DNA from: Sphingosinicella microcystinivorans
Lineage (GTDB): Bacteria; Pseudomonadota; Alphaproteobacteria; Sphingomonadales; Sphingomonadaceae
Direction: 5' to 3'
Assembly: GCF_003634215.1 (NCBI RefSeq)
Contig: NZ_RBWX01000007.1
Location: 1,226,945 to 1,290,944 of the forward strand
Length of the DNA: 64,000 bases
Shown: piece by piece, positions 1 to 8,543 of the stretch
Position numbering within the stretch: position 1 is the first letter of the stretch
Layout: each line of letters begins with the position of its first letter
Made by a program: the position numbers and the translations under genes
Notes under the pieces: generated by a model
The model's input: only the letters and a program-made list of their open reading frames with translations
Databases searched by the model: none
What the model was told of the DNA's origin: nothing

Positions 1-413
1 AGGCCGTGATCGCCAACGCGAAGACACTGGCGGGCCGTCTAAAGGAACGCGGTTGCGACGTTGTCGCGGGCGGCACCGACACCCACCTCGCGCTGATCGA
101 TCTTCGTCCCAAGGGCCTGACCGGCAAGGATGCCGACGAAGCGCTGGAGCGCAGCCACATCACCTGCAACAAGAACGGCGTGCCGTTCGATCCGTTGCCG
201 CCGACGAAGACGAGCGGCATTCGCGTCGGCTCGCCTGCGGGTACGACGCGCGGCTTCGGACAGGCCGAGTTCACGGCAATCGCAGACATGATCGCCGACG
301 TGCTCGACGGCCTTGCCGCGAACGGCCATGATGGAAACGGTGCGGTGGAAGCGGATGTGCGGGCGCGTGTGAAGGCGCTTTGCGACCGTTTCCCGATCTA
401 TCCGGGGTTCTGA
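1..413 (+). CDS. glyA: Serine hydroxymethyltransferase, C-terminal part (5' end outside window)
   Basis: This is the last ~137 codons of a PLP-dependent serine hydroxymethyltransferase, which interconverts serine and glycine while charging tetrahydrofolate with a one-carbon unit in the cytosol. The reading frame enters at base 3 with no start in the window. Family hallmarks are the segment [16 protein letters not shown], the NGVPFDP stretch, and [16 protein letters not shown], the C-terminal substrate-binding region conserved in GlyA. It ends ...[12 protein letters not shown], as expected for a complete C-terminus. nrdR follows after 31 bases, an order common in alphaproteobacteria. Identification is secure; only the truncation by the window edge limits it. 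Confidence 0.96.
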   Translation, partial: AVIANAKTLAGRLKERGCDVVAGGTDTHLALIDLRPKGLTGKDADEALERSHITCNKNGVPFDPLPPTKTSGIRVGSPAGTTRGFGQAEFTAIADMIADVLDGLAANGHDGNGAVEADVRARVKALCDRFPIYPGF

Positions 414-444
414 AGCCAGAGCCCGAGCGGGAGGGGGACGAGCA

Positions 445-915
445 ATGCGCTGCCCGTTTTGCGGAAGCGAGGATAGCCAGGTCAAGGATTCGCGGCCCAC
501 GGAAGACGGCAGCGCGATCCGCCGCCGCCGGCAATGTCCGGCGTGCGGCGCGCGCTTCACGACGTTCGAGCGCGTGCAGCTTCGCGAACTCGTGATCCTG
601 AAGAAGTCCGGCGACAAGGAAGTGTTCGAGCGCGATAAGCTTGCCCGATCTATCGAGATCGCGTGCCGGAAACGCCCGATCGCGCCTGAGCGCATCGAGC
701 GGCTCGTTTCGGGCATCGTCCGCCAGATGGAGGCGATCGGCGAGGCCGAGATCGAAGCCGAGGTGATCGGGCAGGCGGTAATGGAGGGTCTGAAGAGCCT
801 CGACGCCGTCGCCTACGTGCGCTTCGCGAGCGTCTACCGCGATTTCCGCGAGGCGAAGGACTTCGAGGACTTCATCGGCACCATCGAGACCGTCGCGAGG
901 GCGGGCGCCAAGTGA
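445..915 (+). CDS. nrdR: Transcriptional repressor NrdR
   Basis: NrdR is an ATP/dATP-sensing, zinc-dependent repressor of ribonucleotide reductase genes. The 156-residue protein has the usual length. The N-terminal zinc ribbon uses C3, C6, C31 and C34 (RCPFCGSE ... [15 protein letters not shown]) and is followed by an ATP-cone of about 90 residues beginning near [29 protein letters not shown] ribosome-binding site lies upstream of the ATG. It sits between glyA and an RNA methyltransferase gene whose GTG start overlaps its stop (GTGA), so the two are probably co-translated. No NrdR boxes were identified nearby; the expected targets (nrdAB, nrdJ) are not in this window. Confidence 0.97.
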   Translation: MRCPFCGSEDSQVKDSRPTEDGSAIRRRRQCPACGARFTTFERVQLRELVILKKSGDKEVFERDKLARSIEIACRKRPIAPERIERLVSGIVRQMEAIGEAEIEAEVIGQAVMEGLKSLDAVAYVRFASVYRDFREAKDFEDFIGTIETVARAGAK

Positions 916-1643
916 CGGATGCGGTGGCCGCCGCGCCGCCGCCCGCCATCGTGCTGGTGCGGCCGCAGCTTGGCGAGAATATCGGCAAGGCGGCGCGCGC
1001 GATGCTCAACTTCGGGCTCGCCGAGATGCGGCTCGTCTCGCCGCGTGACGGATGGCCGAACCCCGATGCGGGGCCGGCGGCGAGCGGCGCCGACATCGTG
1101 CTCGAAAACGCGAAGGTGTTTGAAACCGTTGCCGAAGCGGTGGCGGACTGCGCGTTCGTCTATGCGACGACGGTGCGCAAGCGGGGTCTGACCAAGGAAG
1201 TCGTCGGCCCCGAAAAGGCGGCGCAGGACACGCGCAGCCGCGCCGGGCGCACCGCGATCCTGTTCGGCCCCGAGCGCTCGGGCCTTGAAACTGACGATGT
1301 GGCGATCGCGCAGACGATCCTCACCGTGCCGGTGAATCCGGAGTTCGGGTCGCTCAATCTCGCGCAGGCCGTGATCCTGTTCGCCTACGAATGGTCGAAG
1401 GCCGGGGTGGGGGAGGCGGCGGCCTTCGACAACTACGAAGGCCCGGCCCCGCAGGCCGACGTTGAAGGGCTCATCGGGCAGATCAGTACCGCCCTCGATG
1501 CCGCAGGTTATTTCCGCGTCGAAACCCGCGCCCCCGCTTCGCGCCGGACGCTGCGGAACATGCTGACGCGCCCCGGCTTTTCGGCAAAGGAAGTCCGCAC
1601 GCTGAGGGGCATCATCACGGCGCTGACGAAAGAGCGGAATTGA
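912..1643 (+). CDS. trmJ: TrmH/TrmJ-family tRNA/rRNA 2'-O-methyltransferase
   Basis: SPOUT-fold RNA methyltransferase of 243 residues, of the TrmH family group 1 that includes TrmJ (2'-O-methylation of tRNA position 32). Motif 1 is seen as [19 protein letters not shown], motif 2 as [14 protein letters not shown], and motif 3 as [16 protein letters not shown], which together build the knotted SAM site. A short C-terminal helical tail ([20 protein letters not shown]) is typical of TrmJ-like proteins. The GTG start overlaps the nrdR stop by four bases. The exact RNA target cannot be read from sequence: TrmJ is the best family match, but an rRNA methyltransferase is not excluded. Confidence 0.88.
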   Translation: MTDAVAAAPPPAIVLVRPQLGENIGKAARAMLNFGLAEMRLVSPRDGWPNPDAGPAASGADIVLENAKVFETVAEAVADCAFVYATTVRKRGLTKEVVGPEKAAQDTRSRAGRTAILFGPERSGLETDDVAIAQTILTVPVNPEFGSLNLAQAVILFAYEWSKAGVGEAAAFDNYEGPAPQADVEGLIGQISTALDAAGYFRVETRAPASRRTLRNMLTRPGFSAKEVRTLRGIITALTKERN

Positions 1644-1698
1644 AGTTAACCGCAGTTAGGTTACAGTTGCGGAACTGAAATTTGTACGGAGTTTGATT

Positions 1699-1962
1699 GT
1701 GAGCGTCAGGGTTGTGGCAGTATTAGCGGCATTTTTGTCTGTCGGAGGCTTTGCACCGGCATCTTCCGAACCGAACAAAACCGTTCAAGATGAAGATCCT
1801 GTGGTCTGCAAACGCCCCGAGCCTGAGGTCGGCAGCCGTCTGAGGCCGGCGAAGGTCTGCAAGCCGAAGAGTGTTTGGGAGGCAGCAGGAGAGATGCACC
1901 GGAATGCCGCGGAAGATAATTTCCGGCGGCATCGGACTGTGGGAAGCTCGCTCTCACAATAG
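1699..1962 (+). CDS. Small secreted protein with a paired-cysteine motif
   Basis: A roughly 87-residue protein with an N-terminal signal peptide (VVAVLAAFLSVGGFAPASS). A mature segment holds two cysteines in the pattern VCKRPEPEVGSRLRPAKVC-K, followed by a Trp in an acidic/basic helix. The pattern (I)VCK...GSRL...K(V)C...W recurs in small secreted proteins that I recall from sphingomonads and related alphaproteobacteria; no function is known to me. I place the start at GTG 1699 because GGAG at 1688-1691 is seven bases upstream. TTG 1693 is in frame but only one base from that site. It stands alone between the trmJ-like gene and a convergent peptidase gene. Confidence 0.6.
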   Translation: MSVRVVAVLAAFLSVGGFAPASSEPNKTVQDEDPVVCKRPEPEVGSRLRPAKVCKPKSVWEAAGEMHRNAAEDNFRRHRTVGSSLSQ

Positions 1963-1997
1963 CAATGCCGAGCTGAAAGCGTCGGCGCTGTGCGTGT

Positions 1998-3947
1998 TTA
2001 ACGCATGTTCGCTTTAAGGAATGCGCCGATGCGCGTCAGCATATCGATGCGCGCGTCGCTATCGATTAGGCTGTGTTGAAGCCCATCGTACTCTACATAA
2101 TCGACCGACTTGCCTTCTTTCCGAAGTTCGCGCGCCATGGAGCGTGATTGATTGACGTTCGTATTGAGGTCGATCGAGCCGTGAAACAGCAAAACAGGGG
2201 CGCGAATGGCGGCGGCGTTCTTTGCGGGTGAGGCGGTGTTAAGCTCCGGCCCGCTGCCGACGAGATTCCTGACAAGGCGGCCCGTTACAAAATTTCTATT
2301 ATCACTGACATGTTGCGCAAAGTCCGTAACCGGAGCGATCGCGACGGCGGCCTTGTAGAGCGCGGGATCGACGACGTTTGATTGGAGGGCAGCGTATCCG
2401 CCATAGCTCCATCCCACGATCGCCAGGCGCTGTGGGTCTGCGATCCCGCTTGCCACGGCCCAGCGGGCACTGTCGTTGATATCGCCAATCGCCTGGCGCC
2501 AGCCCTGGAAACCGTTCTCGCCGAGCCATTCGTCTCCATACCCCCATGATCCGCGGTAATTGGGTTGGAGTACTGCATATCCGATCGCTGCGAGATACTG
2601 GGGCAGCCAATCGAAGCCCCATGTGTCGCGAGATGAGGGGCCGCCATGCGGCATGACGACAAGCGGCAGCCCCTTGGCTTCCATCCCTGGCGGGACCATC
2701 AGATAGCCGGGGATACGGGTTCCATCAGCAGCTGGGATATTTACTGGCTTCGACTTTGCGAGCGTCTTGCCTTCGAGTTGATCGCGCGCGCCGCTGATGA
2801 GCATGAGTTCGCGGCTCTTGCGATCGAAAACGTAATATTTCCCCGGATCATCGTCAGCGTTTGCGAGCAGGAGAATGCGGTTTTCATCCCATGACGTGTT
2901 GAGAATTGTGATGGTTTTGCCCGGCAGCACCTTCGACAAGCTATTGGTGAGAGCCTTCAGCGCCGGATCGAAATATTCGATGTGTTGGTATTCATCGAAA
3001 TAATAGACGCCAACAGGGCGTTTCCTTTTGCCAATCTGCGCAAGGCCGGCGACATCGACCCGGTCGTGCGCGAACACGGTTTGCTTGGCGCCGCTATCGA
3101 GTGTGATTTTTACGAGCGCATCGCGGCCATTCACCGGCTCCGTAACGTAAATGCTGTCGCCACTTTCATCGAAACCGTAGACGTAGGCGTCATCGGAGAG
3201 GCTTATCGGCTTCCATTTTCTGTCGTCCCGGCTCCGGTACCAGTGATTCCTCTTGCCGGTGTAATTCTGATTGCGGTCGACCACGCGCACGATGCGATAG
3301 CGCACGTGGCCATCGCCGTCCGTTATGTAACGGCTCACGTTCTCTCCGGCACGCTCTTCGATGGTGGATGCGCCCTTGTAGATATTGACGCGCTTGACGC
3401 CGATCCCCGAATCCGGAGCGATGAGGCGTGTGCCGGTCGACTGTTCCTCGAGAATTGGCACCTGCATGAGCACGTTCTCTTTGTCGTCGGGTAGCATGTC
3501 GATAATGCCACCCGAGAACTGATTGATTTCGATGGTTCGCTCGTTGCTTTGTGTGCCGATGATCTTCGGGTTGGAGCCGTCGCGGCCAACAGCGAACATT
3601 CGCGAAAACCCGATCGGCGTGCCGGCCAGTCGCTGTTCGCCTTCGACAAGGCACGTCAGTCGATCGTTTTTCGCCCATTCACAGTCCGAGACGCGAGCGT
3701 GTTCGAACGATGAGGTCGTGACAAGATTTTGCTTGCCCGTGGCGATATGGGCCGCAATGAAGTGTGTTCCGCGCGAACTGGCGGGTGTCTTGTAAACAAC
3801 ATAATCGCCGAGAGGCGACAAGCTGACGGCTTCCATGCTTTCGCGCGCACCAAAAAGTCTGGCCGCATCGGGCATGTCTGCGTTGGCGTGAAATGGAAGG
3901 AGCAAAGGAAGCAAAAATGTAATTGTCGAGAACGATTTATTCTTCAT
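1998..3947 (-). CDS. Secreted S9 (prolyl-oligopeptidase family) peptidase
   Basis: About 649 residues with a Sec signal peptide (FSTITFLLPLLLPFHANA) and then a beta-propeller region of ~370 residues. The C-terminal alpha/beta-hydrolase domain carries the nucleophile elbow GWSYGGYAAL (Ser near residue 517), an Asp in LLFHGSIDLNTN (near 593) and a His in YDGLQHSLID (near 625). This is the layout of dipeptidyl/acylaminoacyl peptidases of family S9C, which release short N-terminal peptides in the periplasm. The ATG at 3947 gives the best signal peptide; an in-frame GTG at 3959 would add four residues. An inverted repeat lies just upstream (3960-3975). Base composition is lower in GC than in neighbouring housekeeping genes. 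Specificity is not predictable from sequence. Confidence 0.88.
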   Translation of the reverse strand: MKNKSFSTITFLLPLLLPFHANADMPDAARLFGARESMEAVSLSPLGDYVVYKTPASSRGTHFIAAHIATGKQNLVTTSSFEHARVSDCEWAKNDRLTCLVEGEQRLAGTPIGFSRMFAVGRDGSNPKIIGTQSNERTIEINQFSGGIIDMLPDDKENVLMQVPILEEQSTGTRLIAPDSGIGVKRVNIYKGASTIEERAGENVSRYITDGDGHVRYRIVRVVDRNQNYTGKRNHWYRSRDDRKWKPISLSDDAYVYGFDESGDSIYVTEPVNGRDALVKITLDSGAKQTVFAHDRVDVAGLAQIGKRKRPVGVYYFDEYQHIEYFDPALKALTNSLSKVLPGKTITILNTSWDENRILLLANADDDPGKYYVFDRKSRELMLISGARDQLEGKTLAKSKPVNIPAADGTRIPGYLMVPPGMEAKGLPLVVMPHGGPSSRDTWGFDWLPQYLAAIGYAVLQPNYRGSWGYGDEWLGENGFQGWRQAIGDINDSARWAVASGIADPQRLAIVGWSYGGYAALQSNVVDPALYKAAVAIAPVTDFAQHVSDNRNFVTGRLVRNLVGSGPELNTASPAKNAAAIRAPVLLFHGSIDLNTNVNQSRSMARELRKEGKSVDYVEYDGLQHSLIDSDARIDMLTRIGAFLKANMR

Positions 3948-4043
3948 GTTCCGCCCCACGTTTCTTTGAAGAAACTATCCCGCTTCTTCGCGCCTTTGCA
4001 AGCCTCGATCAGCGCCGTAAGGTCGCAAAAGGCGGCAAATGCG

Positions 4044-4072
4044 TTGACAGTGCGCGGGGCCAGCGCTAAACG
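4044..4072 (+). promoter_or_regulatory. Probable housekeeping sigma promoter of rpsD
   Basis: TTGACA (4044-4049), a 17-base spacer and TAAACG (4067-4072). The -35 is a perfect consensus match. The same -10 hexamer and spacing recur in front of atpI. It would give a 5' UTR of about 105 bases before the rpsD ATG. Confidence 0.65.
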
Positions 4073-4183
4073 CGCGCCTTCGCAATTGGCCCTGCACGTC
4101 CGGTGAAGCAGTGGCCGCGTTCCGCGTTTGGCGGGGCGGTGCGGTTCCGGGCATTTTTGAAACGCGAATTGAAAGGATTGCGC

Positions 4184-4798
4184 ATGTCCAAGCGCAGCAA
4201 TGCCAAGTACAAGCTCGATCGCCGCATGGGCGAGAACATCTGGGGTCGTCCGAAGAGCCCGGTCAACAAGCGCGAATACGGCCCCGGCCAGCACGGTCAG
4301 CGCCGCAAGAGCAAGCTCTCCGACTTCGGTATCCAGCTCCGCGCCAAGCAGAAGCTGAAGGGCTACTACGGCGACGTCACCGAGAAGCAGTTCCGCAAGG
4401 TTTACGAAGAAGCCGTCCGCATGAAGGGCGACACCTCGCAGAACCTGATCGGCCTGCTCGAGCAGCGCCTCGACATGGTCGTGTACCGCGCCAAGTGGGC
4501 GCCGACGATCTTCGCCGCGCGCCAGATCGTGAACCACGGCCACATCGACGTGAACGGCGAGAAGTGCAACATCGCCAGCCGCCGTATCAAGCCGGGCGAC
4601 GTGCTTTCGCTGCGCAAGAAGGCGCAGGAAATGGCGCTGGTTCTCGAGGCTCAGGGCCTCAGCGAGCGTGAAGTTCCCGAGTATGTCTCGGTCGATGGCG
4701 ATGGCAAGGCGACCTACGTGCGCGTGCCGACGCTCGACGAGGTGCCCTATCCGGTCCGCATGGAACCGAACCTCGTCGTCGAGTTCTACTCGCGCTAA
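4184..4798 (+). CDS. rpsD: 30S ribosomal protein S4
   Basis: S4 binds 16S rRNA early and nucleates small-subunit assembly. The 204-residue protein starts [20 protein letters not shown] and contains [18 protein letters not shown], then the S4 RNA-binding domain ([32 protein letters not shown]), and ends VVEFYSR as alphaproteobacterial S4 proteins do. The ATG at 4184 is supported by GAAAGGA at 4171-4177; an upstream in-frame ATG at 4103 would add 27 residues not found in S4. It is a stand-alone gene, as in many alphaproteobacteria, with its own promoter (4044-4072) and terminator (4823-4851). S4 is an autoregulator in other bacteria, but I see no diagnostic structure for that in the leader. Confidence 0.98.
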   Translation: MSKRSNAKYKLDRRMGENIWGRPKSPVNKREYGPGQHGQRRKSKLSDFGIQLRAKQKLKGYYGDVTEKQFRKVYEEAVRMKGDTSQNLIGLLEQRLDMVVYRAKWAPTIFAARQIVNHGHIDVNGEKCNIASRRIKPGDVLSLRKKAQEMALVLEAQGLSEREVPEYVSVDGDGKATYVRVPTLDEVPYPVRMEPNLVVEFYSR

Positions 4799-4822
4799 GC
4801 CTCACGGCTTTTCGAGAAACAG

Positions 4823-4851
4823 GGGCGCTGCCGGAAGGCGGCGCCCTTTTT
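4823..4851 (+). terminator. Rho-independent terminator of rpsD
   Basis: GGGCGCTGCC (4823-4832), loop GGAA, GGCGGCGCCC (4837-4846), then five T. The ten-pair stem has one G-T wobble. It abuts the convergent gene that ends at 4852. Confidence 0.9.
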
Positions 4852-5616
4852 CTATCTGCGCCCCGCAAGCGTCAGGTAGAGCGCGACGGGCACGACCGAC
4901 AGCAGTCCGTAGATGAGCAGCGTCGAAAGCTGGACGATCCAGAGCGCGGGCGAGGTGATGGTCATCGACTGGACGATCGCTGCGACCTGGTGCGGCGTCT
5001 GCGCAGCGTGAAAGACGACGAAGCGGACGGCCATGATGACCGGCGTCAGCGCGAGCACGATGAGGATGAACAGTGCGGAGAGGCGCCAACGGTTGCCGCG
5101 CGTGAGCTCTGCCGAGCGCTGAAACGCGAGCATCGGCCATTGCCGTTCGTGGAGCGCCGCAGGGATGGCGAGCACCCACAGGGCGAAGACGGCGATGCAG
5201 GCGACCACGAAGAACAGCGAATTCATCTGGCCCAGCTGCAGGAGGCGCGAGACGAGCAGCAGGATGATGCGCACCGTCATGAGGCCGATGCCGATGATGA
5301 GCGCGACGACCAGCCCCGGCTGGAGCCGGCTGAGCCCCGCGCGCATGAACGCACGCGGGTCGCTCGTGCGGGCGAGAACGCCGCCGGTGACGGCGCAGAG
5401 GAAGATCATCACGAGGAGCCAGCGCATCGTTTCGGCGATGGTGCCGAGCGCCGGATCGGGCGAGGCGGTGGTGGCGAGGCTGAACGTGCGGAGTGCGATA
5501 GCGGGCAGGGTGAGGAAAAGGAGGCCGAGAAAGATGATCGGCGCGAATTGCCGCCAGAAGATCGTGAGCGCGAGCCGGAGGACGGCGACGAGGTCGAGCG
5601 GGGCGGGAGGATTCAT
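4852..5616 (-). CDS. Polytopic membrane protein with ELTRGNRWR motif
   Basis: A 254-residue, very hydrophobic protein with about six predicted transmembrane segments. The cytoplasmic motif AFQRSAELTRGNRWRLSAL resembles one seen in the glycerophosphodiester phosphodiesterase membrane domain and YciC-like families, where a (S)xELTRGNRWR helix precedes a membrane segment. No catalytic residues are visible. The ATG at 5616 overlaps the stop of the upstream secreted propeller protein by four bases (ATGA), so the two are probably translationally coupled. Function is unknown; a role in membrane organisation or transport is only inference. The gene ends against the rpsD terminator. Confidence 0.7.
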   Translation of the reverse strand: MNPPAPLDLVAVLRLALTIFWRQFAPIIFLGLLFLTLPAIALRTFSLATTASPDPALGTIAETMRWLLVMIFLCAVTGGVLARTSDPRAFMRAGLSRLQPGLVVALIIGIGLMTVRIILLLVSRLLQLGQMNSLFFVVACIAVFALWVLAIPAALHERQWPMLAFQRSAELTRGNRWRLSALFILIVLALTPVIMAVRFVVFHAAQTPHQVAAIVQSMTITSPALWIVQLSTLLIYGLLSVVPVALYLTLAGRR

Positions 5617-6713
5617 GGTGTTATGGTACGCGTTCGCCCCCGCCCCACAATATGGAATTCGCTGCCGCTGACGACGAGCGCGACGTCCGCGAGGTCGCTC
5701 GCCGCGACGAGTTCGAGTGGACCGGCAGGCAGCGCGATGTTTGCTGCCGGCCAGCTCGGCGCGCCCTTCCTCAGCGAAACCAGCCGGTCGCCGGACGCGC
5801 CGCGTAGCTGGACGTAGAGCGTGTCCCGGCCGGCCTTTGCGGCGATGATGCGGAAACCCGCGGGTGGCGTGTAGGCAAGCTCGGGCAGCGTCTGGCTGGC
5901 GGGCCCGAGGAGCGGAGCCATCGGATAGGCGACAAGACTGCCCGGCGGATGGCGGCCCTCGGATGTCATCCAGCCGCTATCGCCGAGAACGGCGATGGCG
6001 CGGCCCTGAAAGAAGTCGAGCAGGCGCGCGTCCGTGGGCAATTGGGACCGGCGGAAGTTCTGCGCCCAACCGAAATGATACAGCTCATGCGCGCCGCTCG
6101 CGGTCGTCACCTCTGCGGCATGAAAGAGGCCACCTCCCGATAGCGAGAAGAACGGGCGGATGCCGCGCGCATCGAGCGGCGCTGCAAGGATCGTCGTTGC
6201 GGCATAGACGGGCTGGCCGCGCGTCCAGAGCTTGAGGAGGCGCGGCACGCCGGCGCTCGTGAGCGAGCCCGGCCCGGTGTTGGCGGCGATGAGAATCCGG
6301 CTGTCGTCGTACCAGATCGCCTGTGTCGGCCCCGCCGGCAGCGCGAAACCATCCGGCACGAAGCCTCCAGCTTCCGCGTCGTATTCGCGGAGGGCAACAC
6401 CCGGCCTGCCGGTTTCGGCAAGGAATAGCAGGCAGCGCGCGAAGGTCGGCGGCAGGCAATCGGCATCGACGAGATGCCACGACTTCTTCTCGGCCTTGCC
6501 GAGCGCGGCGATGTCCGCGGTTACCGACCAGTTCGGCTTGCCGCGCAGCAGCGGAGTGAGAGGGCTGCTTCGCAGGACACGGGCATCGCCGGTTTCGCTG
6601 TAGAGCGCGAGGTTGTCGTCCTGAAAGCGCGCGACCGTAGCTGCCGAAGCGGGGAGGGCCGCTGCGACAATCAGAAACGCCAGGCAGATTTTGATGCGCG
6701 ACCCCAACGACAT
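5613..6713 (-). CDS. Secreted prolyl-oligopeptidase-like propeller protein lacking the hydrolase domain
   Basis: About 366 residues: a signal peptide (IKICLAFLIVAAALPASA) followed by blocks that I recognise from the beta-propeller of S9A prolyl oligopeptidases. These are GKPNWSVTADIAALGKAEKK and SWHLVDADCLPP, VALREYDAEAGGFVPDGF, LLKLWTRGQPVYAA, LPTDARLLDFFQGRAIAVL and PPGSLVAYPM. The order and spacing follow the family, but the protein stops (...VALVVSGSEFHIV...) where the alpha/beta-hydrolase domain with its Ser-Asp-His triad should begin. No hydrolase remnant follows; instead a membrane-protein gene overlaps the stop (ATGA). I infer a non-catalytic propeller paralog. The start at 6713 gives a clean signal peptide; ATG 6752 is also in frame. 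Family assignment is from memory of sequence patterns. Confidence 0.68.
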   Translation of the reverse strand: MSLGSRIKICLAFLIVAAALPASAATVARFQDDNLALYSETGDARVLRSSPLTPLLRGKPNWSVTADIAALGKAEKKSWHLVDADCLPPTFARCLLFLAETGRPGVALREYDAEAGGFVPDGFALPAGPTQAIWYDDSRILIAANTGPGSLTSAGVPRLLKLWTRGQPVYAATTILAAPLDARGIRPFFSLSGGGLFHAAEVTTASGAHELYHFGWAQNFRRSQLPTDARLLDFFQGRAIAVLGDSGWMTSEGRHPPGSLVAYPMAPLLGPASQTLPELAYTPPAGFRIIAAKAGRDTLYVQLRGASGDRLVSLRKGAPSWPAANIALPAGPLELVAASDLADVALVVSGSEFHIVGRGRTRTITP

Positions 6714-6795
6714 GGCCGCTGGTAACCACGACTTCGCGGGCGGCGCAACCATGCGCCCGCCCGGATGCCGGAAATCAGCGCTCAGCCGTCGGTGT

Positions 6796-8352
6796 TCAAT
6801 TCCCCGTGCGGGCCACCGCAGGAAGCTCGCTGCGGCCGCGCTTCACGATCAGCTTGTTGAGCGCATTTGCGTAAGCTTTCGCGGACGCGACCATGGTATC
6901 GACATGCGCGCCGGTGCCGCGCACGGTGCGCCCGTCTTCGGCGAGGACGACGCTGACCGTAGCCTGCGCGTCCGTGCCCTCGGTGACGGCGTGGACTTCG
7001 TAGAGCGTCAGCTGCGCATCGTCGTGCGGCACGATCTTGCGCATCGCCTTGAACACGGCATCGACAGGACCGTTGCCGCGCGTCGTGACAGTCTGCTCCT
7101 CGCCGTCCACTTCGAGCGTCAGGATGGCGCGCTGCGGGCCGTGCGAGCCGCAGTAGATTTCCAGCTCCTTGAACTGGATCGCCTGGTTGTCGCGCATCGT
7201 CTCGTCATCGACGAGCGCGATGATGTCTTCGTCGTAGACGTGCTTCTTGGCGTCGGCGAGATCCTTGAAGCGCTTGAACGCGTCCTGGAATTCGTTGTCG
7301 CCGAGCTTGTAGCCCAGCTCTTCCAGCTTCTGGCGGAAGGCGTGGCGGCCCGAGTGCTTGCCCATGACGAGGCTGGATTCGGAGAGGCCCACCGATTCCG
7401 GCGTCATGATCTCGTAAGTGCTCGCATCCTTCAGCATTCCATCCTGATGGATGCCGCTTTCATGCGCGAAGGCGTTGGCGCCGACGATGGCCTTGTTGGG
7501 CTGCACCTGAAAGCCGGTGACGGCCGAGACCAGCCGCGAGGCCCGCGTGATCTCGCGCGTTTCGACGCCGGTATCAAAGGGCATCACGTCGTGGCGCACG
7601 CGCAGCGCCATGGCGATTTCTTCGAGCGCGGCGTTGCCCGCGCGCTCGCCGATGCCGTTGATCGTCGATTCCACCTGTCGCGCACCGCCCGCCACGGCCG
7701 CCAGCGTGTTGGCGACGGCGAGGCCGAGGTCGTTATGACAATGGGTGGAGAAGATGGCCTGATCCGCATTGGAAACGCGCGAAATCACGTCGCGGAACAT
7801 TGCGCCGTAGGTTTCGGGCGTCGCGTAACCGACCGTGTCGGGCAGGTTGATCGTTGTGGCGCCGGCGCGGATCGCGGTTTCAACCGCGCGGCACAGGAAA
7901 TCGGGGTCGCTGCGCGTCGCGTCTTCCGCCGACCACTCGACATCGGGGCAGAGGTTGCGCGCATGGCTGACCGACGCGCGGATCTTCTCCAGAACCGCCT
8001 CAGGCTCCATCTCCAGCTTCACGCGCATGTGGAGCGGCGAGGTGGCGATGAACGTGTGAATGCGGGGGTTCTTCGCGTCCTTGAGCGCGGCCCATGCGCG
8101 ATCGATATCGCCGGTGGCGGCACGCGCGAGGCTGGCCACCGTGGCTCTCTTCGCCTGACGCGCGACAGCCTGCACGGCCTCGAAATCGCCTTCGGAAGCG
8201 ATGGCGAAACCGGCTTCGATGATATCGACGCCAAGCGCTTCCAATTGTTCGGCAACGCGCAGCTTTTCGGCGAGGTTCATCGAACAGCCCGGAGACTGCT
8301 CGCCGTCACGCAGCGTGGTATCGAAAATCTTCACATAGTTCTGACTGGACAT
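6796..8352 (-). CDS. leuA: 2-isopropylmalate synthase
   Basis: LeuA condenses acetyl-CoA with 2-oxoisovalerate, the first committed step of leucine synthesis. The 518-residue protein has the N-terminal TIM barrel with the metal/substrate motif [16 protein letters not shown], the [12 protein letters not shown] segment and [14 protein letters not shown] (metal-binding HxH). These are followed by the linker and the C-terminal LeuA regulatory domain (from ~390), where leucine feedback normally acts. Upstream lies a leucine-rich leader ORF (8463-8534) with mutually exclusive RNA pairings, so expression is probably set by ribosome stalling on leucine codons as well as by feedback. ilvB-ilvH-ilvC are ~2 kb away on the same strand but are separated by unrelated genes. 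Confidence 0.97.
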   Translation of the reverse strand: MSSQNYVKIFDTTLRDGEQSPGCSMNLAEKLRVAEQLEALGVDIIEAGFAIASEGDFEAVQAVARQAKRATVASLARAATGDIDRAWAALKDAKNPRIHTFIATSPLHMRVKLEMEPEAVLEKIRASVSHARNLCPDVEWSAEDATRSDPDFLCRAVETAIRAGATTINLPDTVGYATPETYGAMFRDVISRVSNADQAIFSTHCHNDLGLAVANTLAAVAGGARQVESTINGIGERAGNAALEEIAMALRVRHDVMPFDTGVETREITRASRLVSAVTGFQVQPNKAIVGANAFAHESGIHQDGMLKDASTYEIMTPESVGLSESSLVMGKHSGRHAFRQKLEELGYKLGDNEFQDAFKRFKDLADAKKHVYDEDIIALVDDETMRDNQAIQFKELEIYCGSHGPQRAILTLEVDGEEQTVTTRGNGPVDAVFKAMRKIVPHDDAQLTLYEVHAVTEGTDAQATVSVVLAEDGRTVRGTGAHVDTMVASAKAYANALNKLIVKRGRSELPAVARTGN

Positions 8353-8373
8353 GGCACACCTTCAAAATCTCGG

Positions 8374-8416
8374 AAAAACGGGTGCGAACCTTCGCGGTTC
8401 GGTTCGATCGAGACCC
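8374..8416 (-). terminator. Attenuator terminator in the leuA leader
   Basis: On the transcribed strand, GGGT (8413-8416) and CGAACC (8401-8406) can pair with GGTTCG (8385-8390) and ACCC (8380-8383). A G and five T (8374-8378) follow directly. A shorter CGAACC/GGTTCG hairpin (8385-8401) is also possible but sits further from the T run. Confidence 0.68.
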
Positions 8417-8469
8417 TTAGGCGGCGGCGCGTCCAGAGCGCCAGACAGCGTAACCCGCGCGCCTAAGGG
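8414..8469 (-). promoter_or_regulatory. leuA attenuator: antiterminator pairing A:B
   Basis: A perfect 10-base inverted repeat, CCCTTAGGCG / CGCCTAAGGG (8460-8469 and 8414-8423). Segment A overlaps the last codons and stop of the leader ORF. Segment B shares GGG with the 5' arm of the terminator. If A pairs with B the terminator cannot close; if a ribosome covers A at the stop codon, it can. Confidence 0.72.
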
Positions 8470-8534
8470 CGCGTAAGTCGAAGGAGCGCGAGAAGGGCGC
8501 GCTGAGAAAGGGCGAGGCTGTTGTGCCGCATCAT
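8463..8534 (-). CDS. leuL: Leucine-rich leader peptide of leuA (attenuation)
   Basis: A 23-codon ORF starting ATG-ATG at 8534 and ending TAG at 8463. The product reads MMRHNSLALSQRALLALL then RLTRP, with seven leucines, six of them within codons 9-20. Pairing segment A of the attenuator covers its stop codon, so the geometry is that of a classical amino-acid leader peptide. There is no Shine-Dalgarno sequence, but a promoter-like TGGACA-N17-CATAGA would place transcription start at or within a few bases of the ATG, implying a leaderless message as described for rhizobial trpL. I infer that ribosomes stalled for lack of leucyl-tRNA leave A:B intact and allow leuA transcription. Direct proof is absent. 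Confidence 0.82.
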   Translation of the reverse strand: MMRHNSLALSQRALLALLRLTRP

Positions 8535-8543
8535 GGGCGGCAG

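Noticed and set aside
6691-8466. 591-codon plus-strand open frame opposite leuA
   Set aside because: It is antisense to a fully identified leuA and its product is an Arg/His/Ala-rich low-complexity string typical of the mirror frame in high-GC DNA.
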